Assembly: GCA_003332265.1 (NCBI GenBank)
Contig: QPGA01000004.1
Location: 1 to 64,000 of the forward strand
Direction of reading: 5' to 3'
DNA length: 64,000 nucleotides
DNA from: Candidatus Accumulibacter meliphilus
Lineage (GTDB): Bacteria; Pseudomonadota; Gammaproteobacteria; Burkholderiales; Rhodocyclaceae
The translations under genes and the position numbers were made by a program. Shown piece by piece: positions 17,463 through 25,951 of this stretch (position 1 is its first letter; every line of letters starts with the position of its first letter). The notes beneath the pieces were generated by a model that did not search any database, had not been told where the DNA came from, and saw only the letters and a program-made list of their open reading frames with translations.

Positions 17463-19244
17463 CTATCCGGCAGCTCGCCGCACTTCGTGGCCACGCAACC
17501 ACTGTTCGAGCATCATCAAGATCCACACCATCTCGCCGTAATATCCGGGGTGATCGGGAAGATGCTCTCTGACCAGCCGCTGAACGAAGTCCGGTCGTAC
17601 GATGCCGCGCGTCGCGAGACTGTGCAGCGAATCTTCGGCGAGTTTCCGCAGCGCTGGATCGCGCGTCGCCCATACGCCGAAAGGCAGTCCGAAGCCTTTC
17701 TTCGATTTGGTGATGATCTTGTCGGGTAGGTAGCCGCGTAGCGCTTCCTTGAAGAACCAGCGCAGCTTGAAGCGGCGCAGTTTCCAGTTGGTGGGCAGGG
17801 TCATCGAGAAATCGGTCAGGCGGTCCGTTAGCAAGGGGTAGCCGACGGCCAGCCCAGCCATCTCGGCCGCGCCGCGGACTTTCGGGAGGTCGCTGTCGGC
17901 CAGCGTGTAGCGCCAGTCGTAGGCCAGCATGCGATTGATCAGACTCGGCGCCCGGCACTCGCTCCAAGTGGCCTGCATATGTTTTGTCGGTTCACCGAGA
18001 TCGACCTGGGCGAGAAATTCGGCGCTCAGCACTTTCGCCGGGTCGAGCTGCATGATGAGGTTGAAACTCTGCAGCCGATCCGGCATCGGTATGCGCGAAT
18101 GCCGGACATAGCCGGTCGCCTGCTTGAGGCCCGGGATGCGCCGCAGGACGCTGTCGTCCGAGCACAGCGGCTCGATGTGCTGCCGCAGGGCTTCCGGCAG
18201 CGATTGATAGAACTCGAACAGGCGCTGCGTGGCGTAGCGCGAATTGCCTCCGAAAAGCTCGTCGCCGCCATCGCCGGCAAGGATCTTGCTGCAGCCGTCT
18301 GCGGCGGCCATTTTGGCGCAGTAGTAGGCAGGCAGGGCCGAGGAGTTGCCGAACGGTTGGTCGTGATGCTGGGCGACGGCCGGGATGCTGGCCAGCAGGT
18401 CGGCCGGGGTCACGTAGTACTCGTGGTGCTGGCATCCGAAATGCTTTGCCGCCAGGCGGGCATACTCCATTTCGTCATAGCCGTCGGCAGCGAAGCCGAT
18501 CGAGTAGGCGGGCGCCGCCTGGCCGGTGACATCGCAGAGCATGCCAACGACCGTCGAGCTATCAGTGCCCCCCGAGAGGAATGCTCCGACGCGCTGGTGG
18601 CCGACAATCTCGTCGCTGACGCCCTCCCGGATCAGCTTGCGGAAAGCGTCGCGCGACGCCTCGAAGGGTTGCCGGTGGTGCTCGTCGAAACGCAGCGGCC
18701 AGTGGCGAATTTCGTGCACACCTTGGCGGTCGACCAGCAGCGCGTTGGCGGCTGGCAGCCGACGTACGCCCTTGAAGATCGTCCGTGGTGCCGGGATCAT
18801 GTGGAAGTACAGGTAGTCGAAAATCGCCTGCGGGTCGAGCTCGTCGCCTCCGCCCTGGACGCAATCGGCACGATCTGAAAAGGCCAGTGTCTGCTCGTCG
18901 ACGCGATAGCACAGGGTCTGGAGCGCGAAGCGGTCGACGGCCAGAAAAACGCATTCGCGACGGGCGTCGACAATGGCGAAGGCATAAGCCCCGTGAATCC
19001 GCGAAGCCAACTCGACGCCGTTCTCGCGCCAGGCCTTGAGCAGTTCGCTGGCAATGCCCGCAGCTGGCGCGGTCGCGGTTGCAGTGCTTTCCCCGAAAGT
19101 GGGGGAGCCGATCACGGCGCATACGGCATCGTCGTCCTGTGCGACATGGTCACCGCGCAGGGCGAGGGACTTGATCAGGAGCGGGGCGGCAGCGGGGCCG
19201 AAAAGGCAACTCAGGTCAAGTTGGCCAGAAAATCTGTCGTTCAT
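17463..19244 (-). CDS. Asparagine synthase-like amidotransferase lacking the glutaminase cysteine
   Basis: A 593-aa protein with AsnB architecture. Residues 1-~190 form a class II glutaminase-like domain; the synthetase domain carries the ATP pyrophosphatase loop LSGGTDSS (223-230) and DGGDELFGG. The C-terminal KKGFGLPFGVW is the usual AsnB ending. The N-terminus begins MNDRF, without the Cys2 (MCG) nucleophile that hydrolyses glutamine. Either free ammonia is used or the domain is only structural. Such proteins in exosortase-A loci are thought to amidate a glycan or precursor. It is the first gene of the minus-strand operon and is divergent from the VanZ gene. Confidence 0.75.
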   Translation of the reverse strand: MNDRFSGQLDLSCLFGPAAAPLLIKSLALRGDHVAQDDDAVCAVIGSPTFGESTATATAPAAGIASELLKAWRENGVELASRIHGAYAFAIVDARRECVFLAVDRFALQTLCYRVDEQTLAFSDRADCVQGGGDELDPQAIFDYLYFHMIPAPRTIFKGVRRLPAANALLVDRQGVHEIRHWPLRFDEHHRQPFEASRDAFRKLIREGVSDEIVGHQRVGAFLSGGTDSSTVVGMLCDVTGQAAPAYSIGFAADGYDEMEYARLAAKHFGCQHHEYYVTPADLLASIPAVAQHHDQPFGNSSALPAYYCAKMAAADGCSKILAGDGGDELFGGNSRYATQRLFEFYQSLPEALRQHIEPLCSDDSVLRRIPGLKQATGYVRHSRIPMPDRLQSFNLIMQLDPAKVLSAEFLAQVDLGEPTKHMQATWSECRAPSLINRMLAYDWRYTLADSDLPKVRGAAEMAGLAVGYPLLTDRLTDFSMTLPTNWKLRRFKLRWFFKEALRGYLPDKIITKSKKGFGLPFGVWATRDPALRKLAEDSLHSLATRGIVRPDFVQRLVREHLPDHPGYYGEMVWILMMLEQWLRGHEVRRAAG

Positions 19245-19808
19245 GGCATGTATGCAGTTGGCAGTAGATTAGCAGGTCGGGCTGGAGCGGCGTTTGGGCG
19301 AGCGGCAAATGTCGCCGAGAGAGTACTCTATTTGTAGAGGCTGTGGTCGGGCCAAAGACGGTTTTGGCGGGCCAGATGCTACTCGATAGTCAGGCCCCCA
19401 AGTGTGCCAGATATCATTCCATGTGCTCATGAACATTGAACGCACCGGGCGTTGGTCGATGATCTTCTGACTGACGATGACTCGCCTTGGGTGGTGCTTT
19501 GAGTCGCCCGATCGTTCGGGGTCGGCCGCCAGGCTCCTTTTTGGCTGCCAAACTTCGTGGTCGTGCGTTGATCGCGACGACAATAAGTTGTGCATCTATT
19601 GCGCAGCCGATCACAGCATGGCCGTGACATGGAAAGCCACCCGATCGCCGCTGGCTAACCGCTTTTGTCGAGCCTCGAGTATGCCAAAGACATTTGTGAT
19701 CTAGGGGCGATTTCAACAGGGGAATTGCATATACTAACTCCTGTTCTTTCGTATCCCCGCCAAGATAGCTCAGCCGTTACCGAATCTGCCGAGACGTTTG
19801 CCAAAATT
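19245..19808. other. Divergent intergenic region (564 bp)
   Basis: Lies between the first gene of the exopolysaccharide operon (minus) and the VanZ-family gene (plus), so it should hold both promoters. The short frames in it have no recognisable family. I found no convincing -24/-12 site in either direction, and no -10/-35 pair I would stand behind. Confidence 0.45.
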
Positions 19809-22019
19809 ATGATGCGCTTTTTGCCGCTGGGCTTGGCTGCACTCTTGATCACCTACGGGTCACTCTACCCTTTCAATTTTTCCCCTGCTCCACCGGGCGC
19901 CGCCGAGAGGATGTTTTCGGACTGGCATATAGTTAGTTCCCGTGGAGATGTTGTGGGCAATATCATCTTGTTCATTCCTTGGGGCGTGGCGGGGCTGTTT
20001 TCCATGGCGCCGCGCGCCAGTGCGGCTTCAGCGGTAGCACTTACGGGTGCATTGGGGTTTGCAGTATCGCTGGGTGTTCAGCTTGCACAAATCTGGGTTC
20101 CCTCGAGGTTTCCGGCATTAAGCGATGTTTTCTGGAACATGGTGGGTCTGGCTGCGGGGCTGCTGATCGGCCGGCTTTTGGTGAAGCACGTACGCTTTAG
20201 CGACAGGCCGTCCGTGGATGCGCTGATGGCTGCGGCCCTGATTGTTGCCTGGACGCTGCTGGAATGGTCTCCTCTGATACCGAGCATTGACCTTCAACTG
20301 CTCAAGGATCAGCTCAAATCGTTGGTGGCTAGTCCGACATTCGCCATTCACAGCATCTTTCTAGGGACCGCAGTGGCATTACTGCTGGGACGGCTGCTGG
20401 GCGTTGTGTTTGGCTACCGGCGTTCTCTGTGGATGCTGCCTGCGCTACTCTTGGGTATCGTCATCGGCAAGTTTTTCTTCCGCGGTGCGCCGCTTGATAC
20501 CTCCATCCTGGTCGCTTTCATCGTCGGCGCTGTCGGGTGGTGGGTGATCCAGCGCAGGTCCGAGGACGCGCAGCATTTCCTGATCATTCTGTTTTTGTCC
20601 ATCGCCTATACGGTGGACGCGCTTTACCCTTTCAATCTGCGTGACGAGCCGGCAGCGATTTCCTGGTTGCCCTTTGAGGGGATGCTGCGAGGATCGATGA
20701 TGGTTAACCTCTGGGCCGTTGTGGGCTCGGTGGTGCTTTACACCAGCATCCTTGAGGTTTTTCGATTGGCCGGCGGGAAAGCTGGAACCGCCAGCTTAGG
20801 TCTTGCATTCTGGGTCATGGTGGTGGAACTGATGCAGGCTTTCGTTGTGACCAGGTCACCGGACATCACGCAGCCACTGCTGGTGATCCTGATCGGTCAA
20901 GGCATGGATCGCTTGCGGGTTAGTCCGCGCACTGATCCGCATGGTAGGCAAGCACGGCCCGAGGCCAATGTGGCGGATTCCGTCAGTGTCTGGAAACCAC
21001 GCTTGATCACTCTGGTGGTTAGCGTCTTGATCGTGGTGATCGGCGTCAGCGTGTTGCTACGAACGCCCGGGATCCCATATAACGTAAGAGAGTTATTCAG
21101 AAACAATGGCAGCATCGTTGATCTCACATTCTTTGCGTTCGCTTTACTGTGGACCGGTGCAGGATCTGTCTGGCTTGCCGCTCGCCTTGCTTGCCCGCAG
21201 CTGCCAGAGCTTCGGCTACCAGCGTTTACGTTGTTGGTTAGTCTTGTGAGCCTGGCGCTTCTTTGGGCAAGCGTCACCGCCGAAAGCTTAGACGACATAG
21301 CGGGATCATCAAACGTCTTCTGGTTTGTCACCAACAAGAGTTCCTGGGGAGATGTTTGGCGCGATGTCTTCCTCTACCTTGACTCCCCGGGGGTGATTGG
21401 TTTTCTGGAGCGTTGCGTTCGCTACTGGGCTCTGTATGCCCCTCTTCCCATCTTCCTAGCTTGTATGGTCGCCGTCGGTGCCTGGTCTTCCGCCCGTGCC
21501 GGTCGTAGCTACGCCTGGCTCCTTCGCCTGTCGGTGACTGCCGTTCTAGGGCTGTGGCTATGCAAGGCGGTGGCTTTCGATTGGTCGTCAACCGATAACC
21601 TCAATGAGCTGCTTGCCCGCGACGGCGAATGGGGTTGGGGTGGCGGTGGCTATCTCTATGGGTTGTTGTTGCTGATGTGCGCGAATTCCCTGCTGTTGGC
21701 TCGGGCGCCTGCCTTTTCGGGTACAGAACGCAGCATTTCCGTGCTGCTCACGGTGCTCGCGCTCCCAGTCGGCTGGTGGCTATTGAATCGCGGTCTTGAG
21801 CAACAAGTCGAAAAATATGGAAGTGTTTTTTCGGGGGCTCAGTTCTTGCTCGGGCCGGACCGCAGGCAACTGCTTAGTACAGAAATCCTTTTCATGCGTT
21901 GGTGTCTCGTTCAAACCGCTGGAACAGTCATCCTGGCAGTGGGTGTTTGGCTTGGATCCGGCTTTCTGGTCAATCGCAGGGATGGCGTGACGCGTGATGG
22001 GGAAGTGGCCTCAGTTTGA
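19809..22019 (+). CDS. VanZ-family polytopic membrane protein
   Basis: A 736-aa inner-membrane protein with many hydrophobic helices. The start (MMRFLPLGLAALLITYGSLY then PFNFSP) and the stretch DVVGNIILFIPWGVAGLF are the VanZ signature. A second VanZ-like unit begins near residue 270 (YTVDALYPFNLRDEPAAISW then LPFEG). The C-terminal half adds about six more helices without a known family. I chose the ATG at 19809 because the VanZ domain begins there; the frame is open 48 codons further up without protein-like content. VanZ-like proteins are frequent in exosortase-A exopolysaccharide loci, but their function there is unknown. Its end overlaps a possible convergent small gene by 9 bp. Confidence 0.75.
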   Translation: MMRFLPLGLAALLITYGSLYPFNFSPAPPGAAERMFSDWHIVSSRGDVVGNIILFIPWGVAGLFSMAPRASAASAVALTGALGFAVSLGVQLAQIWVPSRFPALSDVFWNMVGLAAGLLIGRLLVKHVRFSDRPSVDALMAAALIVAWTLLEWSPLIPSIDLQLLKDQLKSLVASPTFAIHSIFLGTAVALLLGRLLGVVFGYRRSLWMLPALLLGIVIGKFFFRGAPLDTSILVAFIVGAVGWWVIQRRSEDAQHFLIILFLSIAYTVDALYPFNLRDEPAAISWLPFEGMLRGSMMVNLWAVVGSVVLYTSILEVFRLAGGKAGTASLGLAFWVMVVELMQAFVVTRSPDITQPLLVILIGQGMDRLRVSPRTDPHGRQARPEANVADSVSVWKPRLITLVVSVLIVVIGVSVLLRTPGIPYNVRELFRNNGSIVDLTFFAFALLWTGAGSVWLAARLACPQLPELRLPAFTLLVSLVSLALLWASVTAESLDDIAGSSNVFWFVTNKSSWGDVWRDVFLYLDSPGVIGFLERCVRYWALYAPLPIFLACMVAVGAWSSARAGRSYAWLLRLSVTAVLGLWLCKAVAFDWSSTDNLNELLARDGEWGWGGGGYLYGLLLLMCANSLLLARAPAFSGTERSISVLLTVLALPVGWWLLNRGLEQQVEKYGSVFSGAQFLLGPDRRQLLSTEILFMRWCLVQTAGTVILAVGVWLGSGFLVNRRDGVTRDGEVASV

Positions 22020-22370
22020 TAATAGATAGTGCGCCAGGGCGACGAACTCGCCATGCGCGGTGTCGCCGATGGCGTGATGTGCGCAGGCAAGGCGTAAACG
22101 CCTGCCTTCGATGTGCCGAGCAGTCACCACGATCATGCCAAACAGCTTCGCCGTACCCGCAAGAAGCGAGGTTGGCACAGGTTTTCGGATGGTCTGACTC
22201 GCCGCCCCAGTGACACCGAAGCTCCGGCGGACTATCACTAACGCGCTGGCCGGATTCAAAAATTTGAGTGGACGCTGTCGGGGATCGTCTGCTAGGTTCG
22301 TTTCCAGAAGTTCAATAAGTCTCGCGCTTACGTAGGCAACGCGATGGGAGACCGGCGATGAGCAACTCAC
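22011..22370 (-). CDS. Hypothetical small protein, uncertain
   Basis: A 119-aa frame on the minus strand between the VanZ gene and the sigma-54 activator. The translation looks protein-like (AYVSARLIELLETNLADDP, KPVPTSLLAGTAKLFGMIVV, AHGEFVALAHYLLSN) and is not low-complexity, but matches nothing I recognise. Its start overlaps the activator's start on the other strand, so it could instead be a chance frame inside the activator's upstream region. Confidence 0.35.
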   Translation of the reverse strand: MSCSSPVSHRVAYVSARLIELLETNLADDPRQRPLKFLNPASALVIVRRSFGVTGAASQTIRKPVPTSLLAGTAKLFGMIVVTARHIEGRRLRLACAHHAIGDTAHGEFVALAHYLLSN

Positions 22371-23353
22371 CTGAAGACCACGGTTTTATCGGCGAATCTG
22401 TTGTTTTCCACGAGATGTTGGCGATTCTCGCCAGGGTCGCGCGCTACGACACCACCGTCTTGATCAGCGGCGAAACCGGCAGTGGCAAGGAAATGGCTGC
22501 GCGTGCCGTGCACTATCAGGGCAGCCGTCGGGAGCGGCCGTTCATTCCGGTCAATTGCGGCGCACTGCCCGATCACTTGGTCGAAAACGAGCTTTTCGGA
22601 CACGCCAGAGGTGCCTACACCGATGCGCGCGAGAGCCAGATCGGCCTGATTGCGCAGGCGCAGGGGGGCACCCTGTTCCTTGACGAAGTGGATGCACTGA
22701 CCGCCAAGGCGCAGGTCAGCCTGTTGCGCTTTCTGCAGGACGGTCAGTACCGTCGTCTGGGTGGCAGCCTGGTCGAACACGCCGACGTGCGCGTTGTTGC
22801 GGCGTGTAACAGCGATCTCTCGCAGGCGATCGAAGAGGGCGCGTTTCGTGCCGACCTCTACTACCGTCTCACGGCCATGGAGCTACATGTGCCGCCGCTG
22901 CGCGCACGCGGCCAGGACGTCCTGCTGCTGGCGCGCCACGTTATTGCCGAAGCCGCCAGTCAATACCACCTGGCGGTCAAGGAACTGCACCCCGATACCG
23001 TCCAGTGGTTGCTTGCCTACACCTGGCCCGGCAACGTCCGCGAGCTGCAGAATCGTATCCAGCGCGAGTTTCTGTTGTGTGACGAGCCGGAGATCCGGAT
23101 CGGTGAAACCGCGCCTGACAATGATCGCCGACAGCAAGCCGATCGTCGCCTGACGAGTCCAACGACCCTCAATTTCAACGCTGCCAAGCAGCAGGCGCTG
23201 CAAGCTTTCGAGCGCGGCCAGCTGTTGCGCCTGATGTCGGAAAGCGCCGGCAACGTTTCCAGCGCCGCCCGTCTGGCCGGCAAAGAGCGGCGCGCGCTCG
23301 GCAAGCTGCTCAAGAAGTACGGCATCGCGCCCGATGACTTTCGGCACGCCTGA
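22358..23353 (+). CDS. Sigma-54-dependent activator without a receiver domain
   Basis: A 331-aa bacterial enhancer-binding protein reduced to an AAA+ domain plus a Fis-type DNA-binding end. Walker A is GETGSGKE (38-45), Walker B TLFLDE (105-110), and the arginine-finger region is FRADLYYRL; WPGNVRELQNRI closes the AAA+ domain. The sigma-54-contacting loop reads GAYTDA (85-90), differing from the consensus GAFTGA at the third and fifth positions. The C-terminus (SESAGNVSSAARLAGKERRA then LGKLLKKYGI) is a helix-turn-helix. There is no response-regulator, GAF or PAS domain, so activity is likely set by protein level or a partner. It lies ahead of a strong sigma-54 promoter that fires into the injection-system operon. 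Confidence 0.85.
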   Translation: MSNSPEDHGFIGESVVFHEMLAILARVARYDTTVLISGETGSGKEMAARAVHYQGSRRERPFIPVNCGALPDHLVENELFGHARGAYTDARESQIGLIAQAQGGTLFLDEVDALTAKAQVSLLRFLQDGQYRRLGGSLVEHADVRVVAACNSDLSQAIEEGAFRADLYYRLTAMELHVPPLRARGQDVLLLARHVIAEAASQYHLAVKELHPDTVQWLLAYTWPGNVRELQNRIQREFLLCDEPEIRIGETAPDNDRRQQADRRLTSPTTLNFNAAKQQALQAFERGQLLRLMSESAGNVSSAARLAGKERRALGKLLKKYGIAPDDFRHA

Positions 23354-23584
23354 ACGGCTTTTGACTTCCACGCGCAGCCCGCTTTCGCCGGCTGCGCTGC
23401 GGCAGACGCCTTCCTGCGCCTGAGCCGCCAAGGCGGTTTTCGCGACGTGTGCAGGCGACGCTGATCCGCTTTTATTGCCACCTTTCCACTTTCCCTTTCG
23501 CTGAGCGCCAACGCTTGCCGCGAGCGCCTTCCCCATAGCACGAACATTGCTTTCAGATGAATGTCGTCTCAGGGAAGGGAGTCC

Positions 23585-23842
23585 ATGCGGCCGCAGCCAC
23601 GCACCAGCGAAGTGGTAGACGCCATCCTGCGTTACCTGCACAGCCATCCGGACGCGGCTGACACCGTTGATGGTATCTGCGAATGGTGGCTGCCCAGGCA
23701 TTGGCGGGTCGATGCTCAGTGCGTCGAAGCGGCTCTCCTGCGCATGCAAGCGCAAGGTCTCGTGCGCCGTCACGAGAACGCCGACCACCATGTCGTCTAT
23801 CTGCGCGCCAAGAAGCCTTCGGCAAGCGTCCAGGGCAAATAA
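23585..23842 (+). CDS. Small winged-helix-like protein
   Basis: An 85-aa protein. I chose the ATG at 23585, eight bases after GGGAAGGGAG, over an in-frame ATG at 23561. The pattern (SEVVDAILRYLHSHPDAADT, then VDGICEWWL, VEAALLRMQAQGLVRRHE, HVVYLRAK) fits a winged helix: three helices followed by a beta hairpin. It lies between the sigma-54 activator and the promoter of the injection-system operon, so a role as co-regulator or as a regulator of the activator is plausible. I do not recognise a named family. Confidence 0.55.
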   Translation: MRPQPRTSEVVDAILRYLHSHPDAADTVDGICEWWLPRHWRVDAQCVEAALLRMQAQGLVRRHENADHHVVYLRAKKPSASVQGK

Positions 23843-24023
23843 GTCATTGATTTTATGCGCCACACCTCCACTGGCAGCGTAGTGACTCGTGGCCGGTGGG
23901 GCAAAACTGACCCGCCCGGGTCGAATCCTACCCATTGCCTGTGCAGTCATCGCTTGCGTCGCCGGCGAACGGTATTGGCGGCATTGGGGCGGCGAGCCGA
24001 GTACCTGGCGGCGAGCAGGGCGC

Positions 24024-24107
24024 TCCAGAAACGGCTGCCGTAGTGGGTCGCGTGAGACCCGCCTTGTTCGCTTCGCTGCCAAGTCCCTCCAGAAACAGCT
24101 GCCGATA
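24024..24107 (+). promoter_or_regulatory. Candidate upstream activator sites: imperfect direct repeat plus inverted repeat
   Basis: TCCAGAAACGGCTGCCGTA (24024-24042) recurs as TCCAGAAACAGCTGCCGATA (24088-24107), 64 bp apart. Between them lies an inverted repeat, GGGTC-GCGTGA-GACCC (24045-24060). Both copies are 30-125 bp upstream of the sigma-54 promoter, the distance where an activator normally binds. Binding by the neighbouring activator is inference. Confidence 0.45.
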
Positions 24108-24133
24108 CATGTAGTTAGATCGCCCTCGATAGC

Positions 24134-24149
24134 TGGCACGTGGTTTGCA
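24134..24149 (+). promoter_or_regulatory. Sigma-54 (-24/-12) promoter of the eCIS operon
   Basis: TGGCACG-TGGT-TTGCA matches the sigma-54 consensus at every conserved base, with the GG and GC elements at the correct spacing. Transcription would start near 24160, about 97 bases before the first eCIS gene. CTGCAAAAGCAG (24171-24182) forms a small inverted repeat in the leader. No rival promoter is visible in this 414-bp gene-free stretch. Confidence 0.85.
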
Positions 24150-24256
24150 AGTGAGCATCCGTAGGATGTTTCTGCAAAAGCAGGGCAGAGCGCCGCTCGC
24201 TGTCGATCTGGCGGAGAGCGTGGTAAGCAAAGCAGGCAATTTCCCTAGGGAGGACG

Positions 24257-24844
24257 ATGGCAAACGTATTCGGGGTGCACTCGGTGGGGAGTTCGATTGC
24301 GACCTTTCTGCGCAATACCTATCCAGCGGAAAGCGGTGGTCGTGCTTTGCCGGCCTGCGATTTCGAACTGGTGAGCGCCGGACAATTGGCCAGCGACAGC
24401 GAAGAGCGCAGTCGCATCACGCTGTTTCTCTATCGCCTCTCGGTGAATGAGCACTCCCGGCAAAGTGCGCATCTGCGCGCTTCCGACAGCCGCCTCGCAC
24501 CCCTCGGACTGGATCTGCACTATCTCATGAGCAGCTGGGGAATGACGCCGCAGGATGAGCAGGTGGCGCTCACCTGGGCGTTGCGGCAACTGCATGAATT
24601 CCCGGTGCTCGATGCCTCGTCGCTGACTCCCGATGCCGGGTGGGCGGGCGACGAGGTGATCCAGATCGTGCCCTCGGAGTTGGCCACCGAGGACTTGATG
24701 CGCATCTGGGATGCCGTCACGCCGTCCTATCGACTGTCGGTGTCCTACGTGGCGAGACTGGTACGCATTGACCCGGACAGCGACGACGCGCAGTTCCGTC
24801 CGGTGGTCAGCGGGCGCTTCGCCTTCGGCGAGGAGGTGTCGTGA
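24257..24844 (+). CDS. DUF4255 protein, Pvc16/Afp16-like tail terminator/cap
   Basis: A 195-aa protein with the DUF4255 (Pvc16 N-terminal) pattern: an N-terminal helix (HSVGSSIATFLRNTYP), then a beta-rich core with RITLFLYRLSVNEHSRQ and APLGLDLHYLMSSWGMTPQD, then LTWALRQLHEFPVLDAS. Homologues cap the tube and sheath and end tail growth in extracellular contractile injection systems. It is the first gene after the sigma-54 promoter, the common first position in many eCIS loci. It overlaps the next gene by 4 bp. Confidence 0.8.
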   Translation: MANVFGVHSVGSSIATFLRNTYPAESGGRALPACDFELVSAGQLASDSEERSRITLFLYRLSVNEHSRQSAHLRASDSRLAPLGLDLHYLMSSWGMTPQDEQVALTWALRQLHEFPVLDASSLTPDAGWAGDEVIQIVPSELATEDLMRIWDAVTPSYRLSVSYVARLVRIDPDSDDAQFRPVVSGRFAFGEEVS

Positions 24845-25647
24845 GCGTCGTTCGTCAATTTCACGAACTCGAACGCCTTGAGTGGCGGGTGCTCGCTGCG
24901 CTGCGGCCGGTCGATGGAACGACCGGTATCGCCTTGCGCGGCCGGCTCGAAGCGTCTGCCGTGGGCGCGCGCATTGCGCGCAATCGCAGCGGCCTCTACG
25001 TGATCCACGAATGGTCACGCCTGACCACACACGCTGCGGCCTTCGACGCGCCACCGGCCCTGCCTGCGCCAGGCAGCGAGCAGTTGGCAATCACGCTACG
25101 TGATCCCGGTGGGCACTATCTGCCGCGACTGGCCAGCATCGCCCTGCCGCGCGACCCGCAGGCGGTGGGTGGCGATTCGCTCTTCGTGGCCGTGGACATC
25201 CCGCTTTACCCGAGCGCTGCGGCCGGGCTGGGCACCAACTGGACGGCCGTGCGCGCCAGCATCACCGACAACGCCGACGGCGCAGCCCTGGGCGGCGCGC
25301 TGCTGCGCGTGTTGGCCGGGGCCACGGTGCTCGCGCGCGGCATGAGCGACTGGCGTGGCGAGGCGCTGGTGCCGGTGGTCGGCGTGCCGGTGACCACCTG
25401 GTCGGAGGACGAGGACGCGGTGGTGGTAAGCACTATCGCGGCCACTGTTGAAGTCTTTTTCGACCCGGCGCTGGGCACGCGCACGCCCATCGCCGATGTC
25501 CGTGCCGGTCGCCCGCCGACAGCGACGCCGCTGGTGGACCCGGCCGATCTCGAAAGCCGTCGCGCAGTCCTGGCGACGACGCAGCAGAACGTCAGCCTCG
25601 CCGCGCGGGGCGCCCTGAATCTCAACCTGGGCCTTGATCTGCCCTAA
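24841..25647 (+). CDS. Unknown eCIS protein (268 aa)
   Basis: A 268-aa beta-rich protein of no family I can name. The middle (GLYVIHEWSRLTTHAAAF, SLFVAVDIPLYPSAAA) and the stretch AVRASITDNADGAALGGALL, then RVLAGATVLARGMSDWRGEA, look like an Ig or carboxypeptidase-regulatory-like fold. The C-terminus carries a long linker and LNLNLGLDLP. It is co-translated with the DUF4255 gene, which suggests a role at the distal (cap) end of the tail. Its stop codon is the first TAA of a repeat element. Confidence 0.5.
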   Translation: MSVVRQFHELERLEWRVLAALRPVDGTTGIALRGRLEASAVGARIARNRSGLYVIHEWSRLTTHAAAFDAPPALPAPGSEQLAITLRDPGGHYLPRLASIALPRDPQAVGGDSLFVAVDIPLYPSAAAGLGTNWTAVRASITDNADGAALGGALLRVLAGATVLARGMSDWRGEALVPVVGVPVTTWSEDEDAVVVSTIAATVEVFFDPALGTRTPIADVRAGRPPTATPLVDPADLESRRAVLATTQQNVSLAARGALNLNLGLDLP

Positions 25648-25768
25648 CGGTCATGACAGTGGAGACAAACCAGATCATGAGCGCCATGACCGTCCCCTCT
25701 TTCCCTGACCCTTCTCCCGCACGGGAAGAAGGGAGGTTCGTGAGTCGCGTGCGCGACTTTCACATTAA
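25645..25768 (+). repeat. Structured repeat element, copy 1 (tandem with copy 2)
   Basis: Begins TAACGGTCATGAC and ends CACATTAA. It contains three inverted repeats in order: GGTCATGAC ... CATGACCGT arms, a hairpin CCCTTCTCCC / GAAGAAGGG (imperfect in this copy), and a GTCGCGTGCGCGAC near-palindrome. Its first TAA is the stop codon of the preceding gene. This copy is the most diverged of the five and shares its terminal TTAA with copy 2. Confidence 0.85.
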
Positions 25769-25891
25769 CGGTCATGACATGTCGAGATACCCCGAATCAT
25801 GAAAGTCATGACCGTTTCCCTCTTCCCCCGGCCCTTCTCCCGCGAGGGGAGAAGGGAGTTTCGTGAGTCGCTTGCGCGACTTTCACATTAA
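25766..25891 (+). repeat. Structured repeat element, copy 2
   Basis: Same layout as the other copies: GGTCATGACA ... GTCATGACC arms, a perfect CCCTTCTCCC / GGGAGAAGGG stem, then GTCGCTTGCGCGAC, ending in TTAA. It follows copy 1 head to tail, 60 bp ahead of the sheath gene. Confidence 0.9.
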
Positions 25892-25951
25892 GCAGCGAGT
25901 CCGAAATCCGGGCATCCATGGCCCGGCACGCTCGATCGAAGGAGACCTGCC

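Noticed and set aside
22173-22190. Sigma-54-like site (TGGCACAGGTTTTCGG) upstream of the activator gene
   Set aside because: The -24 half fits but the essential GC of the -12 element is missing (TTTTCGG).
22883-24139. 418-codon open frame on the minus strand over the activator and promoter region
   Set aside because: It is the reverse shadow of the sigma-54 activator and small protein, with no family match; it would also span the promoter.
25645-25891. The tandem repeat pair as a CRISPR array
   Set aside because: Units are ~125 bp, contiguous, internally structured and without unique spacers; no cas genes are present.
25645-25891. Repeat elements as intrinsic terminators
   Set aside because: The hairpins lack a following T-run and lie inside an operon whose downstream genes have no visible promoters of their own.
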